Position numbers and translations under genes: made by a program. Under the pieces are notes generated by a model that was not told the DNA's origin, searched no databases, and was given only the letters and a program-made list of their open reading frames with translations. From positions 1-64,000 of the forward strand of contig QXYC01000023.1 of assembly GCA_009887095.1 (NCBI GenBank): 64,000 nt of DNA. The letters are read 5' to 3'. This DNA is from Candidatus Poseidoniales archaeon (GTDB lineage: Archaea > Thermoplasmatota > Poseidoniia > Poseidoniales > Poseidoniaceae). Numbering within the stretch: position 1 is the first letter of the stretch; the number at the start of each line of letters is the position of its first letter. Shown here one piece after another: positions 51,970 through 61,653 of this stretch.

Positions 51970-53493
51970 ATGAGGAAGCGTCATGCATCATGTGCATCGA
52001 TTGTTTCCGTCCTCATGCTGTTGCTCACAATGCCGTTTGCCTCCGCATCGGGTGCGTCAACTGATTCACAGGTGAATGGGTTTCAATTGGATTTTTTCCA
52101 AGTGGAGGGCCACCATTCCACTGATTTACTCAACCTGAATGGTACCGCAAACATGCCACTCCATGCCGCCCAATGGCGCTTATTTGACCAACAAGGTGAC
52201 GCTGATTCCCCTCCTCTTCTCACTGGCGATTACCTCTCAAGCGTGACGCCGTCTGGAGAGCAACGGTGGAGTTGGACCCTCGTGGTCGATGTATCGCACC
52301 TCAATTGCACGTGCGTTCTTACCATCACTCAGGACGATGAACTTCATTCAACTCGAGCACACATCAATCTGTACATTGGGGACACAAACCACCGCCCGGT
52401 TTTACAACAACCGATGCAGTCAACGTACCTCCTGGTGGGGGGCGATCTCGAAATCAGCATTGATGCTATAACGCCCTTTGACACGCTGGATGATTCAGTC
52501 ATCTCGTTTACTGTGTGCGAAGCGCCAAACGCTGTCTGCCTAAAGGAACCAGAGCCAATGAAGATGAACTCCACCTTGTCTGACAAACTTCACTTGCACC
52601 TCAACGCAACAACACTGACGTTGGACGATGGGATTTGGAAAATCACAGTGGTGCTTTCTGATCGGGCGCTGACAGCATCAAATCCTATTTCATACACGCT
52701 TCAATTGGATCGCAATGCACCTGTCGTTCTCCTGACGAGTTCGATTCAGCAACTACAACCATCGGTCGGCACGGCCGAGGATGGTTCAGTTGAGGCAGTG
52801 GTGTATGAAGGCGAGGAGATCTTTTTCACAGCCGAAGTTAGCGACGGTTACGAAGGCGAATCAGAGGTTCTCACGTGGTCAAAGGTATCTCCAAATGGAC
52901 AAGTTTCCGCCTTTTCTGATGCGTCTTTCATTCCTCCTGCCAGTGTAACCCTTCGACCCGATGTCGCAGGGGAATGGAGCGTCATTCTTCTCGTTAGGGA
53001 TTCAGCAGGCCATTTAGTGAAGACAACATCAACCTTTACCGTTGCTAATACTGCCCCAGTCGCTCAAGTGTTCCTTGATGGTTTACAGATCCAGCAAGCT
53101 GATGTCCTTGTAGCTCCCACTGGGGATTCATGGGTATTGAACGCAACCAAGACCACGGACACAGACAATGATTTGACATCCCTTCGCTACAAATGGTACG
53201 TCGATGGAGCATTGATTCAGACCCAAGGACCTGTCTTTGACTCAGCCAAGATTAACACGACAGGTAGTCATGAAATTGAACTTGTTGTCATCGACGATGA
53301 TGGGGCCGAAAGCAGGCTTGTGTTTTCTCTCGACATTCCCCAAGACCAAGTCTCGGGCTCCGAAGGAATGCTTGGAAGTAATTACTTCACACTTGGTCTT
53401 GTCTTCATCATAGGTCTCGCAGGGTTCCTTTTGGCACGAATGGGTTCCTCTGAACCTGAAACTTCCTTGCCGAAGTGGCAGAGGAAAAAGTGA
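51970..53493 (+). CDS. secreted membrane-anchored protein with Ig/PKD-like domains
   Basis: The 507-residue protein has a signal peptide (CASIVSVLMLLLTMPFASASG). Several beta-sandwich domains follow; the last (~360-470), with TTDTDNDLTSLRYKWYVDG and GSHEIELVVIDDDGAES, has the PKD-type pattern. A C-terminal membrane helix (TLGLVFIIGLAGFLLARMG) and a short basic tail anchor it to the cell. No catalytic motif is visible. ATG 51970 follows GAGAGGTCAAT. It lies downstream of the DxDxDG-repeat gene and could partner with that protein at the surface; that is inference. Domain names are by pattern only. Confidence 0.8.
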   Translation: MRKRHASCASIVSVLMLLLTMPFASASGASTDSQVNGFQLDFFQVEGHHSTDLLNLNGTANMPLHAAQWRLFDQQGDADSPPLLTGDYLSSVTPSGEQRWSWTLVVDVSHLNCTCVLTITQDDELHSTRAHINLYIGDTNHRPVLQQPMQSTYLLVGGDLEISIDAITPFDTLDDSVISFTVCEAPNAVCLKEPEPMKMNSTLSDKLHLHLNATTLTLDDGIWKITVVLSDRALTASNPISYTLQLDRNAPVVLLTSSIQQLQPSVGTAEDGSVEAVVYEGEEIFFTAEVSDGYEGESEVLTWSKVSPNGQVSAFSDASFIPPASVTLRPDVAGEWSVILLVRDSAGHLVKTTSTFTVANTAPVAQVFLDGLQIQQADVLVAPTGDSWVLNATKTTDTDNDLTSLRYKWYVDGALIQTQGPVFDSAKINTTGSHEIELVVIDDDGAESRLVFSLDIPQDQVSGSEGMLGSNYFTLGLVFIIGLAGFLLARMGSSEPETSLPKWQRKK

Positions 53494-53574
53494 CCATTCA
53501 TTTGAGGTGAAATCCCCTCCGAAGGTGCATGGACAAGGGCAACGGTTGAAGATGGTGGGCCGCCTCGGGGAATC

Positions 53575-54945
53575 ATGTACGATGCTGCGTTGAAGCTTGT
53601 CGGCTCACAGCCCGAGCCGATTTCAGTTGAAGAGTATGCACGTCGAGTGAACCGACTGACTGCTCAACTTCGCCCCGGTGACCTTCTTGTCATTCCTTCT
53701 TCCCCAAGCGCCGTTCACTCAAACGATGTTCATTATCCATACCGAACTCAAAGCGATATGCTCTATTTGGTTGGATGGGATGAACCCGAAGCAGTCCTTA
53801 CTGTCCATCACTCAGACGATGGTTGGATTCGAACGCTCTTTGTCCAGCCAAAGGACACACTCAAGGAAATTTGGGAAGGCCGACGACCGGGTGTCGAAGG
53901 TGCTCTCAAGGGTTGGTCCGTTGATGCGGCTCACTCATGTGATGACATGGAGGAAAAGATGAATGAATTGCTCTCCTCCTCGAAAAGGGTGCTCATGCGC
54001 ACAGGCATTCGCTCTGATTTGGACTCGCTTGTCATGCAATCACTGGAGCGACGTGACCGTGCACGCCAGCATTTTGGAACCGGGCCCACATCGATGGAAG
54101 ATCCAAGTGCAAGGATTGCTGAACTGCGTTTGCGTAAATCACCCGCAGAAATCGAACAAATGCGGTTTGCCTCAGATGTCAGTAGCATTGCTCATGTAGC
54201 AGCCATGCGCAACACAAAGCCAGGACGGATGGAGTACCAGCTTCAAGCCACCATCGAAGGCTTCTTCGCTTACGCTGGGACCTCTGGCTGGGCTTATCCA
54301 TCAATTGTTGGATGCGGCGACAATGCCACAGTTCTTCACTACCACCAAAACAACGATGTGTGTGAAGATGGAGAGGTTATCCTCATCGATGCCGGCGCAG
54401 AATACAGAGGCTATGCAGCGGATATCACACGTTCTTGGCCAATCAATGGTCGTTTTAGTGAGGCGCAGAAAGAAATCTACCAGTTAGTCCTCGATGCCCA
54501 GCTCGCAGCCATCGACAAATGCCGTCCAGGTTTACCATACAATGCCCCTCATGACGAGGCACGCCGGGTGCTGGCCGAAGGACTGATTGACCTCGGTGTC
54601 ATTGAGCAAACACTCGATGAGGCTTTGGACCTTGAGACGGGTGATTTGCGAAAGTGGTACATGCATAACACCGGCCATTGGATTGGGTTAGATGTTCATG
54701 ATGTTGGCACATACAAACCAAATGGAGAACCGAGGTTGCTCGAAGAAGGCATGGTGCTGACTGTAGAGCCAGGTCTTTATTTCGGCGCTTGGAGGCCTGA
54801 TGTGGATTGCCCTGAGCGATATGCAAACTTGGGAATACGAATCGAGGATGATGTCCTCGTCACAGCAAACAATCCTGATGTCTTGACGGCAGCCTGCCCA
54901 AAAACCGTCGAAGAAATTGAAAACATCACCGGCAAACCTTTCTGA
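53575..54945 (+). CDS. pepP: Xaa-Pro aminopeptidase (M24B)
   Basis: The 456-residue enzyme removes N-terminal residues before proline. The N-terminal aminopeptidase P domain (about 1-170) includes HSNDVHYPYRTQSDMLYLVG. The pita-bread catalytic domain has the five metal ligands: Asp and Asp in LIDAGAEYRGYAADITRSW, His in HNTGHWIGLDVHDVG, Glu in VLTVEPGLYFG and Glu in GIRIEDDVLVT. It acts in the cytoplasm on imported peptides. Products containing proline could feed the proline dehydrogenase in this window. Its stop lies nine bases before mqnC, so the two may share an mRNA despite unrelated functions. Confidence 0.93.
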   Translation: MYDAALKLVGSQPEPISVEEYARRVNRLTAQLRPGDLLVIPSSPSAVHSNDVHYPYRTQSDMLYLVGWDEPEAVLTVHHSDDGWIRTLFVQPKDTLKEIWEGRRPGVEGALKGWSVDAAHSCDDMEEKMNELLSSSKRVLMRTGIRSDLDSLVMQSLERRDRARQHFGTGPTSMEDPSARIAELRLRKSPAEIEQMRFASDVSSIAHVAAMRNTKPGRMEYQLQATIEGFFAYAGTSGWAYPSIVGCGDNATVLHYHQNNDVCEDGEVILIDAGAEYRGYAADITRSWPINGRFSEAQKEIYQLVLDAQLAAIDKCRPGLPYNAPHDEARRVLAEGLIDLGVIEQTLDEALDLETGDLRKWYMHNTGHWIGLDVHDVGTYKPNGEPRLLEEGMVLTVEPGLYFGAWRPDVDCPERYANLGIRIEDDVLVTANNPDVLTAACPKTVEEIENITGKPF

Positions 54946-54954
54946 GGCGAGCGT

Positions 54955-56139
54955 ATGAATTGGGAATCGATTTTGCATCAACAGGCCGGCTGGACCACTG
55001 AAACGGCTCAAGAACTCCGTCTTTCACCAGAAGATGCATTGACATTGTACAATGATGCGCCACTTCACCAATTGATGTCGGCTGCCCACAATCGGCGCAT
55101 CGCTATGCACGGTCCATCGAAGGTCACCTATCTCGTGGATCGAAACATCAATTACACCAATGTCTGTACCATTAACTGTCAATTCTGTTCATTCTACCGA
55201 CCACCTGGCCATGATGAGACATACACGCAATCGCTGGAAGAGATTTCCGGACGAATCTCGGCGCTGGAAGAGATTGGAGGCGTCCGCATTCTCATGCAGG
55301 GCGGTGTCAATCCCGAACTCCCCTTCGAATGGTACGAAACATTGCTTTCTCACATTCGGACCAACCATCCAAGCATCGCAATCGATTGTTTTAGCCCGAT
55401 TGAAATTGAAGGCATTGCTGAAGTGAGCGAACTCACGACCCTTGAAGTTCTCACTCGTCTCAAAGCTTCTGGAATGCATGGCCTTCCTGGTGGTGGGGCA
55501 GAGATGCTTGTTGATGATGTGCGAAAGGACGTTTCTCCGAAAAAAGGTCTCCCTGCGAATTGGCTACGTGTGATGGAAGAGGCACAAAGTTTGCAGCTCA
55601 CAACAAGTGCAACAAATGTCATCGGGTTTGGCGAAACAAATGAACAGCGTATCGAACATATGCGGAGGCTCCGATCTTTGCAAGATGCGTCGCTTGAAGA
55701 TCATGGAATCGGTTTCACATCGTTCATTGCTTGGCCAGTGCAACTCGAGACCAACAGCTTTGGCCGTAGAAACCGAGGCAAAAACAAGGTGCTTCTTGGG
55801 GCCGGTTCTTCAGAATACCTACGCCATGTGGCTGTTTCTCGCCTGTTCCTTGACTCGATTCCAAACATCCAATCCTCGTGGCCAACAATGGGCATTAAGA
55901 CAGCGCAGATGGCGCTCTTTGGTGGAGCAAATGATGTCGGTTCCACCATGATGGAAGAAAATGTTGTGTCTGCATCTGGAACGACCAAATTTAGTGCCAG
56001 CGAGGTTGAACTTCAGCATGTCATACACAGAGCGGGCTTCGTACCACAGCGCCGAGACAGTGATTATGTCTTCCTCGAAACGCCGATTATTGATGCGAAC
56101 CACGCCGATCTCCCTGCTCCGGTGCCGGCACAATCGTGA
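54955..56139 (+). CDS. mqnC: cyclic dehypoxanthinyl futalosine synthase (radical SAM, MqnC)
   Basis: The 394-residue radical SAM enzyme closes the ring of dehypoxanthine futalosine in the futalosine route to menaquinone. The cluster-binding CTINCQFC (Cys71, 75, 78) lies in the family signature NINYTNV...FYRPPGHDETY. LMQGGVNPELPFEWYE, MHGLPGGGAEMLVDDVRKDVSP, SFIAWPVQLETNS, and FGGANDVGSTMMEENVVSASG near residue 325 are also typical of MqnC. The related CofH and MqnE are less likely because of the RPPGH motif. No other mqn gene is in the window. GAGGCGAGCGT lies before the ATG. Menaquinone would be the acceptor for the proline dehydrogenase. Confidence 0.88.
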   Translation: MNWESILHQQAGWTTETAQELRLSPEDALTLYNDAPLHQLMSAAHNRRIAMHGPSKVTYLVDRNINYTNVCTINCQFCSFYRPPGHDETYTQSLEEISGRISALEEIGGVRILMQGGVNPELPFEWYETLLSHIRTNHPSIAIDCFSPIEIEGIAEVSELTTLEVLTRLKASGMHGLPGGGAEMLVDDVRKDVSPKKGLPANWLRVMEEAQSLQLTTSATNVIGFGETNEQRIEHMRRLRSLQDASLEDHGIGFTSFIAWPVQLETNSFGRRNRGKNKVLLGAGSSEYLRHVAVSRLFLDSIPNIQSSWPTMGIKTAQMALFGGANDVGSTMMEENVVSASGTTKFSASEVELQHVIHRAGFVPQRRDSDYVFLETPIIDANHADLPAPVPAQS

Positions 56140-56145
56140 ACACAA

Positions 56146-59100
56146 TCAGGCCGTCGTGTTGTAGAACACAACCCAAATTTCAGCGTGAATGTTTCGTTGC
56201 CCGTTTCCAATTCCGTCAGATGGTACGTATTCTTGACCATTGAACAGACCTTGGTAGGTGAGGTGATTGTTTCCACCAGTGGAGTCTGTCCATGAAGTGA
56301 TGTCGTAGGTCCATTGCTTGACATCTTGACCAGCGCACCAACCGGCACGTCCGTATGGCCACGAACCGAATTGGTTGGCGACGACTCCATTGGAGACTTC
56401 ATTTTCACATCCTTCATTCGAGTACACAATTGGGTGCCACTCGTATGTCGAGAATCCATTCATTTCGTAGTGGTGTTCATGGTCACAAAATTCTGCACAA
56501 TTGGCATTGTCTTTCCCAAAACCATGCCCCGTGATGGTTGCAACAATCTCTACTTTGGAAGCCCAAGATGGTACAGTGAAATTGAGATGACGGTTGTATC
56601 TTGACTCATTGTTGTACGTTCCATCAAATTGCCCGCCAGTAAATGCAAAGACCGCTTCTTCAGCGTGTTCACCAGAACCCCAATCGCTCAACAAGAGGGT
56701 GATCGTCAAATCACCTTTGTTTGCACCTCGATACTTGAAGGTGCGATTGTCTTCATCCTCCAGCATGAAAAGGTAGGGCGAAATGTCAGTTAGCCACTTT
56801 CCTTCCCTGCCATAGGTCGTAATCCAACGCATGAACTCTGTGCCACACGAAGAGTCATTGTCTCGGTCACAGATTCGTAGGTTTGCTTCGTAATCCCATT
56901 CATGGCAACCACCGTACGATCCATCTGACTTTTGGAATCGGTTGGCACGATCCTCGCAGGCATGTTCATGGTAGACCTCGAGGGTATCGTATTGAGTCAT
57001 ATTTGATGGGAACTCAGCACTTTGGGTTGAGGTGAAACCACCGCCCCATCCCCCTGCGTGACGCTCAAAATCCCATAGAGAGACTTCGTGTACCGCCTCA
57101 TCACTTCGACGGATCTCTACAGGGAATTCTGCGTTCCACTGGTGAGGCTCATGGATGAGGTGCATCGCATCGTTGGACTGTGAGGTCCAAGCATACAATG
57201 AGCCAGTTTCTCTGGCTTGTTGGAATCGATCAATACCCATGTAACGTGGGTTGTTGAAACTTGAGACCATATCACCGATGCCGCCTGATAGCGTGCCGGC
57301 TCGTTGGTCGATGTAGTGAATGCGATCTGCCCATCGAGTCTCTTCATTCGGGTTGAGTGCGTTCTCCACTGCAGATTTCCTTTCGAGGACATCGTTGTGA
57401 TATGTGCTGTCAAATGAACCATAGAACAAATGCACATTCTCCGGCAACGCTCTGATGAAAGGCCCAGGACTTTGGCCCCATGTTCCTGCATTGGAGTTCC
57501 CTGAGCTGTCTGTGTACTTGAAGACAAAGAAATAGATGTCGAAGCCAGTCCATTCTTGTTGGAAGTAAAACGTTCCACCAAGCGTTGGCATCGAGAAATG
57601 CGGGACTGTTTGCATGGGACCGTTCAGGCTGGAAGCACTCTTCCACGGTACGGGCGATTGAACGACGGCGCATCCTTCTGAATCGATGGTCCATTTCACA
57701 GGCGAATCTGGACAAAGGTCGTTATTGGCTGACACCCCATCTGAATCAATGTCAGCACAGCCGACCTCGTTGACTGCAAGTCCTACGGGCGTTCCCTCAC
57801 ACACATCCACGGCGTCGTTAACGCCATCTTGGTCACCGTCGCGCTGTTCTGCAGCGCAGCCAAATTGGTCAATGTCAGTACCATTTGCTGGTGTTTGTGG
57901 ACAGCGATCGAGTGCGTCGCCTGTAGCGTTTACATCGTTGACTCCATCATTGTCATCATCCTCATCTTCGGTAGCATCAGCGCACCCATCATCATCGAAA
58001 TCAGACTGAGTGGTCCGAATCCAGGAGGTGAACCCCTTTGGGCAAAGGTCATCAGCATCGAGGGCCCCGTCATTGTCATCGTCATCGTCCTCATCCAAAT
58101 CTAAACAACCATCGCCGTCCCAGTCAGTGTAGAGTGTTGATCCCCAACCGACCCTTCCGTAGGGGCAATCATCGTCAATGTCGAGGACATCATCGTTGTC
58201 ATCATCTTCGTCGCTATCTGTATCGTGGCAACCATCTGAGTCGAAATCAGCATCTGGCGTAGAAATCCATCCTAAGGAATCGGGGCAGCGGTCATGCAAG
58301 TCAAGCACCCCATCGTTGTCATCGTCGTCATCCTCGTCGTTATCTCGACAGCCGTCATCATCTTTGTCGCTGTTTGCGTTGGATTTCCAACCCTCCGCCT
58401 CACCGATCCCATTTGGGCATCGATCCTTTGAATCTTGTATGCTGTCTCCATCTGCATCTGCGCCGCCTCCTTCCAGAATAACCAATGTCCCTGTGGTATC
58501 AGAAAGGGGTTCAAATTGTCCACATGTTGCCGATGTCGTGATGGTCATCGTGCTTTCAATTTCGGTAAAATCAAGGAGAACCTTCCAAGTTCCGTCAGAT
58601 TTTACAACAATACTACCGGATGAGCCATCTGAAATGGAGTACTCCATGGTGCATGTTTCGATGCCTTCGTGCGATAAGGTTCCCTCAAACCAAAGGAGGT
58701 TAGGTTCCTCCAGAACCTCACGAACAGGTGCAGTAAGCACAGGTGCCAATTCTTCTGGCGGTAGTACTTCGATTGTATGGGTGATCGTTGCCACTGTCGG
58801 TGCGATTGAATCTGCGTCAGTCGGTTCGATGGCGACATTCACAGTGTAATTTCCAAGCATTGCTGGTAGGAATTCAAGCGCATATCCGGTCGTGGTTATT
58901 GACCACCCATAGGCGTTGACTTGCTTGAATTCTGGTGTGGTGATCGAAGGAGTGAGTGCCCAGCCTTCGCCTTGATAGGCCACTTGCAGCACGATTGGTG
59001 TTCCATCGAGGCGAATGGTTTCGACCGGCGATTGCCAATCAAACGTGGGTGTTTCGAGCGATACAGGCTCTCCAATTTCATTTTCCACTTCTGGCTCAAC

Positions 59101-59169
59101 CGCGCCTAAGCACCCTGCAAAACCAAGCAACGCGACGAGAAGGATGGCTGGAAACACACCTTGTTTCAT
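56146..59169 (-). CDS. lipoprotein with calcium-binding repeats and PNGase F-like domain
   Basis: The 1007-residue protein has a lipoprotein signal with lipobox LLGFAGC (Cys20). A beta region (~40-230) comes next, then about eight acidic thrombospondin type 3-like repeats (~236-500, such as DDDDDNDGVLDLHDRCP). The C-terminal ~500 residues resemble peptide-N-glycosidase F. The first lobe has GGCHEWDYEANL (residues 753-764) and ITTYGREGKWLTDISPYL. The second lobe has ITGHGFG (879-885), CAEFC (891-895) and NQFGSWPYGRAGWCAG (932-947), the family's glycanase C-terminal pattern. Asp759 and Glu893 sit where catalytic acids would be expected. Predicted role: removing N-glycans from extracellular glycoproteins while tethered to the cell. 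It converges on mqnC. Confidence 0.82.
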   Translation of the reverse strand: MKQGVFPAILLVALLGFAGCLGAVEPEVENEIGEPVSLETPTFDWQSPVETIRLDGTPIVLQVAYQGEGWALTPSITTPEFKQVNAYGWSITTTGYALEFLPAMLGNYTVNVAIEPTDADSIAPTVATITHTIEVLPPEELAPVLTAPVREVLEEPNLLWFEGTLSHEGIETCTMEYSISDGSSGSIVVKSDGTWKVLLDFTEIESTMTITTSATCGQFEPLSDTTGTLVILEGGGADADGDSIQDSKDRCPNGIGEAEGWKSNANSDKDDDGCRDNDEDDDDDNDGVLDLHDRCPDSLGWISTPDADFDSDGCHDTDSDEDDDNDDVLDIDDDCPYGRVGWGSTLYTDWDGDGCLDLDEDDDDDNDGALDADDLCPKGFTSWIRTTQSDFDDDGCADATEDEDDDNDGVNDVNATGDALDRCPQTPANGTDIDQFGCAAEQRDGDQDGVNDAVDVCEGTPVGLAVNEVGCADIDSDGVSANNDLCPDSPVKWTIDSEGCAVVQSPVPWKSASSLNGPMQTVPHFSMPTLGGTFYFQQEWTGFDIYFFVFKYTDSSGNSNAGTWGQSPGPFIRALPENVHLFYGSFDSTYHNDVLERKSAVENALNPNEETRWADRIHYIDQRAGTLSGGIGDMVSSFNNPRYMGIDRFQQARETGSLYAWTSQSNDAMHLIHEPHQWNAEFPVEIRRSDEAVHEVSLWDFERHAGGWGGGFTSTQSAEFPSNMTQYDTLEVYHEHACEDRANRFQKSDGSYGGCHEWDYEANLRICDRDNDSSCGTEFMRWITTYGREGKWLTDISPYLFMLEDEDNRTFKYRGANKGDLTITLLLSDWGSGEHAEEAVFAFTGGQFDGTYNNESRYNRHLNFTVPSWASKVEIVATITGHGFGKDNANCAEFCDHEHHYEMNGFSTYEWHPIVYSNEGCENEVSNGVVANQFGSWPYGRAGWCAGQDVKQWTYDITSWTDSTGGNNHLTYQGLFNGQEYVPSDGIGNGQRNIHAEIWVVFYNTTA

Positions 59170-59208
59170 GGCTGTCCTTAGTCGTGGCCGTCTTTCAATG
59201 TGTCGTGT

Positions 59209-60357
59209 TCAGAGTTGATTTGATTCAGTCCGACCATCGTTTGTCGGCAATGCGAAAATCTTTGCTGGTTCGGTCGGATGGGCCACCGTTACAGGTTGAA
59301 CGTACATGAGCGAACCGCCCTTTTTCCGCTCGATTCTGATAATAATTTCCCAGTGAATGCGAATGAGGGAGGTGGAAACCGTGCCCGGCCATTGATTTGG
59401 AGGGGATTCCAATTCCATCGTTTCGGTTACCCAAGGCTTGCGGCCGCCAAAATCCATGACCCGCATTGGTCGCAAAAAGAGGCCACCCTTCACCTCATGA
59501 TGTTCCATCGGTGATTCTTCACCACCTCCTGTCCCATCATCCAGCCCGATTTCCCAATGGTGAGGAAGGGAGGTGGTGAGGCCTGGTGGGGGCTGTGATG
59601 CTGTCGATCGTCCCAAGGCAGCGAAGACTTCTTCTCTGGCAGGAGATAATATGCCGACACGCCACATCACCTCGATAGCCTTCCAGTTTTCTGGACGTTC
59701 TTTGATGTCTACATTTACTTGAAGAGGTTGTCCTGCAGTTGGCACCCCTTCAAAATAAATGACCGGGTCTGTGGGAGCTGAATTGAGAAATTTTCGTTGC
59801 GATACCAAATCTACAAAATTTGCCGCCACGCGAAAGAGGAGTGGTGCAAAAAGCAGCGGAACTACGACAATGGCAAGGGTCGGGTAATCGAGCAACCCAA
59901 TTCGAACGGTGCCTGTTCCGACGCTAGGTACCCCCATCGAACTCAAAACGGGTTCGATGAACAAATAGGCCAAGGATAGTAAGAGCACGACGACTGAAAA
60001 CGACATAAATTGACGAACCGCTTTGTGGACAGGATTTGGTGTCAAGTACCAACCTTGCCGGTGACGCTTGACAATTCTTGGAATTTCCCTGTCCTCAACG
60101 TATTCGTTCGTTCGCTTAATGTTCGAGTCATCAAAGACCTCATTCTCGAAGATGTAGCGTTGTTCAACCAACCAGTTGTTTTCCGTTCCGAGTTGGAAAC
60201 TCGGTGGTTGTTTGGAAAGATAGTCCACGACATCCGACGGCTCCACATTTGCGGCGATTTCAGTAATAGATGTGGCAATTGGCAGGGTTTCAGGGGCGAA
60301 CCTACCGGGCTCAAACGGAGGGTATCGCACACGTTGCTCGAGTTTGATTTGTCCCAT
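59209..60357 (-). CDS. membrane protein of unknown function
   Basis: The 382-residue protein has a soluble N-terminal ~115 residues. Two membrane helices follow (FMSFSVVVLLLSLAYLFI and TLAIVVVPLLFAPLLFRV, about 120-180). A C-terminal beta-rich domain (~190-380) contains VIYFEGVPTAGQPLQVNVDI, much like an arrestin or Ig-type fold. I do not recognise it. ATG 60357 follows AGAGGGTTGCTG; an upstream TTG is not needed. It lies 10 bases after the geranylgeranyl reductase stop and is likely the last gene of the topB-GGR unit. Confidence 0.7.
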   Translation of the reverse strand: MGQIKLEQRVRYPPFEPGRFAPETLPIATSITEIAANVEPSDVVDYLSKQPPSFQLGTENNWLVEQRYIFENEVFDDSNIKRTNEYVEDREIPRIVKRHRQGWYLTPNPVHKAVRQFMSFSVVVLLLSLAYLFIEPVLSSMGVPSVGTGTVRIGLLDYPTLAIVVVPLLFAPLLFRVAANFVDLVSQRKFLNSAPTDPVIYFEGVPTAGQPLQVNVDIKERPENWKAIEVMWRVGILSPAREEVFAALGRSTASQPPPGLTTSLPHHWEIGLDDGTGGGEESPMEHHEVKGGLFLRPMRVMDFGGRKPWVTETMELESPPNQWPGTVSTSLIRIHWEIIIRIERKKGGSLMYVQPVTVAHPTEPAKIFALPTNDGRTESNQL

Positions 60358-60367
60358 CAGCAACCCT

Positions 60368-61582
60368 CTAACGGAACATCAATTTGGTACCTGCCCGAAG
60401 CGCAAGTCGTCTAAATGCTGGTACTTTTTTGATGAGGGCTAGTCCGAGGGGCACTGGTTTTTCGATGTCCCCTATTTCGTTGATGAGATCAAGCACATCT
60501 TCCCGAGCAAAGTTAGTGAAATGCTTGTTGAGTTCTTTGTCAGTCGTGTCTGATACGAGTAAGTTTCTCAACGTTCGTGCTTTATCCTGATCTTTTTTCA
60601 TCGCTGTGAAATGCTTGTTGGTGATTTTATGGAGTTGCTTCTCATTCAATTGGTCGGAATTAATCGCTTCTGAAAGCGGCTTGAGAATACCTTTGATTTG
60701 TCGGAATCCCGGTCCGATGCCTCCACCTGTGGTTGGTTTGGCCATTCCTGCTGCATCACCCAGAAGCATGACTCGATTGGCGACAGTCTTCTTGACCATG
60801 CCACTCGGAATTGGTCCACAATACCTTGCAGTTTCGGTTATTTTTGAGAATCGTTCGCTCCACATTTCGTGATTCAACAGATCTTCATAGCATTGCTCCA
60901 CGCTTTTTCCGCCGAGTCTGTCTGGCGTGGACCAAACCCCAATTCGATGACTTCCAAACCCTGAGGGAATCACCCAAGCGAAGAATCCCGGTGCGATGGC
61001 AGAGCCGCTGTACATTTCCAGCCATCGCTCTTTCCCTTCATAGCCTTGAACTTCCGTTTGAAAACCAATCATCATCTCATTTGGACGCCCCATCTTGAAG
61101 TGGCGTCTTGTCCAACTGTGGGCTCCGTCACATCCGATGAGCAACTTGGTACGCATGTTGACAATTTCACCACCGATGCTGACCTCAACATCCACGCCAG
61201 CGTCAGTTGCCACCGCGTTAACTGGAGTTGACTGGAGCGAGAGGGTTGCACCAGCTTGCATGGCTTGCTGAACCACGCCTTGGTCGAATTGTTTCCTGCA
61301 GACAACATATGTTCGCAATTTACCATCGGTACCAACTGGCACTAATGTGCCGTCTGGCCCATGAATACGTGCGCCATCAATTTCTTGCAAGACCGAGTCG
61401 TAAAGCGACACTTCATGCATTGCTTTTGGTGTCACGAGGCCGGCGCACTGGAATGGACGACCGATTTCACTGTGCTCTTCGAGCATTAAGACTGAATGCC
61501 CAAGGGAGGCAAGATGGGTCGCAGTTCGACCGCCTGTTGGGCCTGCGCCAACGATGATGACGTCCCATGAAGGTTCGAGCAT
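60368..61582 (-). CDS. geranylgeranyl reductase family flavoprotein
   Basis: The 404-residue FAD enzyme saturates the isoprenoid chains of archaeal lipids (digeranylgeranylglycerophospholipid reductase role). FAD-binding GAGPTGGRTATHLASLGHSV lies at residues 12-31 with acidic LEE after it. FQCAGLVTPKAM matches the family's 'CAGLVS' region, IGCDGAHSWTR the NAD(P)/FAD middle motif, and LLGDAAGMAKPTTGGGIGPGF the second FAD site. A menaquinone-reductase-like substrate is also possible for this family, and mqnC is in the window, but archaeal membranes make lipid reduction the simplest reading. It lies between topB and a membrane protein on the minus strand. Confidence 0.87.
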   Translation of the reverse strand: MLEPSWDVIIVGAGPTGGRTATHLASLGHSVLMLEEHSEIGRPFQCAGLVTPKAMHEVSLYDSVLQEIDGARIHGPDGTLVPVGTDGKLRTYVVCRKQFDQGVVQQAMQAGATLSLQSTPVNAVATDAGVDVEVSIGGEIVNMRTKLLIGCDGAHSWTRRHFKMGRPNEMMIGFQTEVQGYEGKERWLEMYSGSAIAPGFFAWVIPSGFGSHRIGVWSTPDRLGGKSVEQCYEDLLNHEMWSERFSKITETARYCGPIPSGMVKKTVANRVMLLGDAAGMAKPTTGGGIGPGFRQIKGILKPLSEAINSDQLNEKQLHKITNKHFTAMKKDQDKARTLRNLLVSDTTDKELNKHFTNFAREDVLDLINEIGDIEKPVPLGLALIKKVPAFRRLALRAGTKLMFR

Positions 61583-61653
61583 GTTTGGAACAATGGAGCG
61601 ACACCCATGAATCTTCGCTCATGAACTGCTGCAATTGCGGCTGTTTTCGACGT

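Noticed and set aside
58178-58849. 223-codon plus-strand frame rich in Ser
   Set aside because: Opposite the acidic repeat region of the PNGase F-like lipoprotein; Asp codons read backwards give Ser/Val runs. No ribosome site or known domain.
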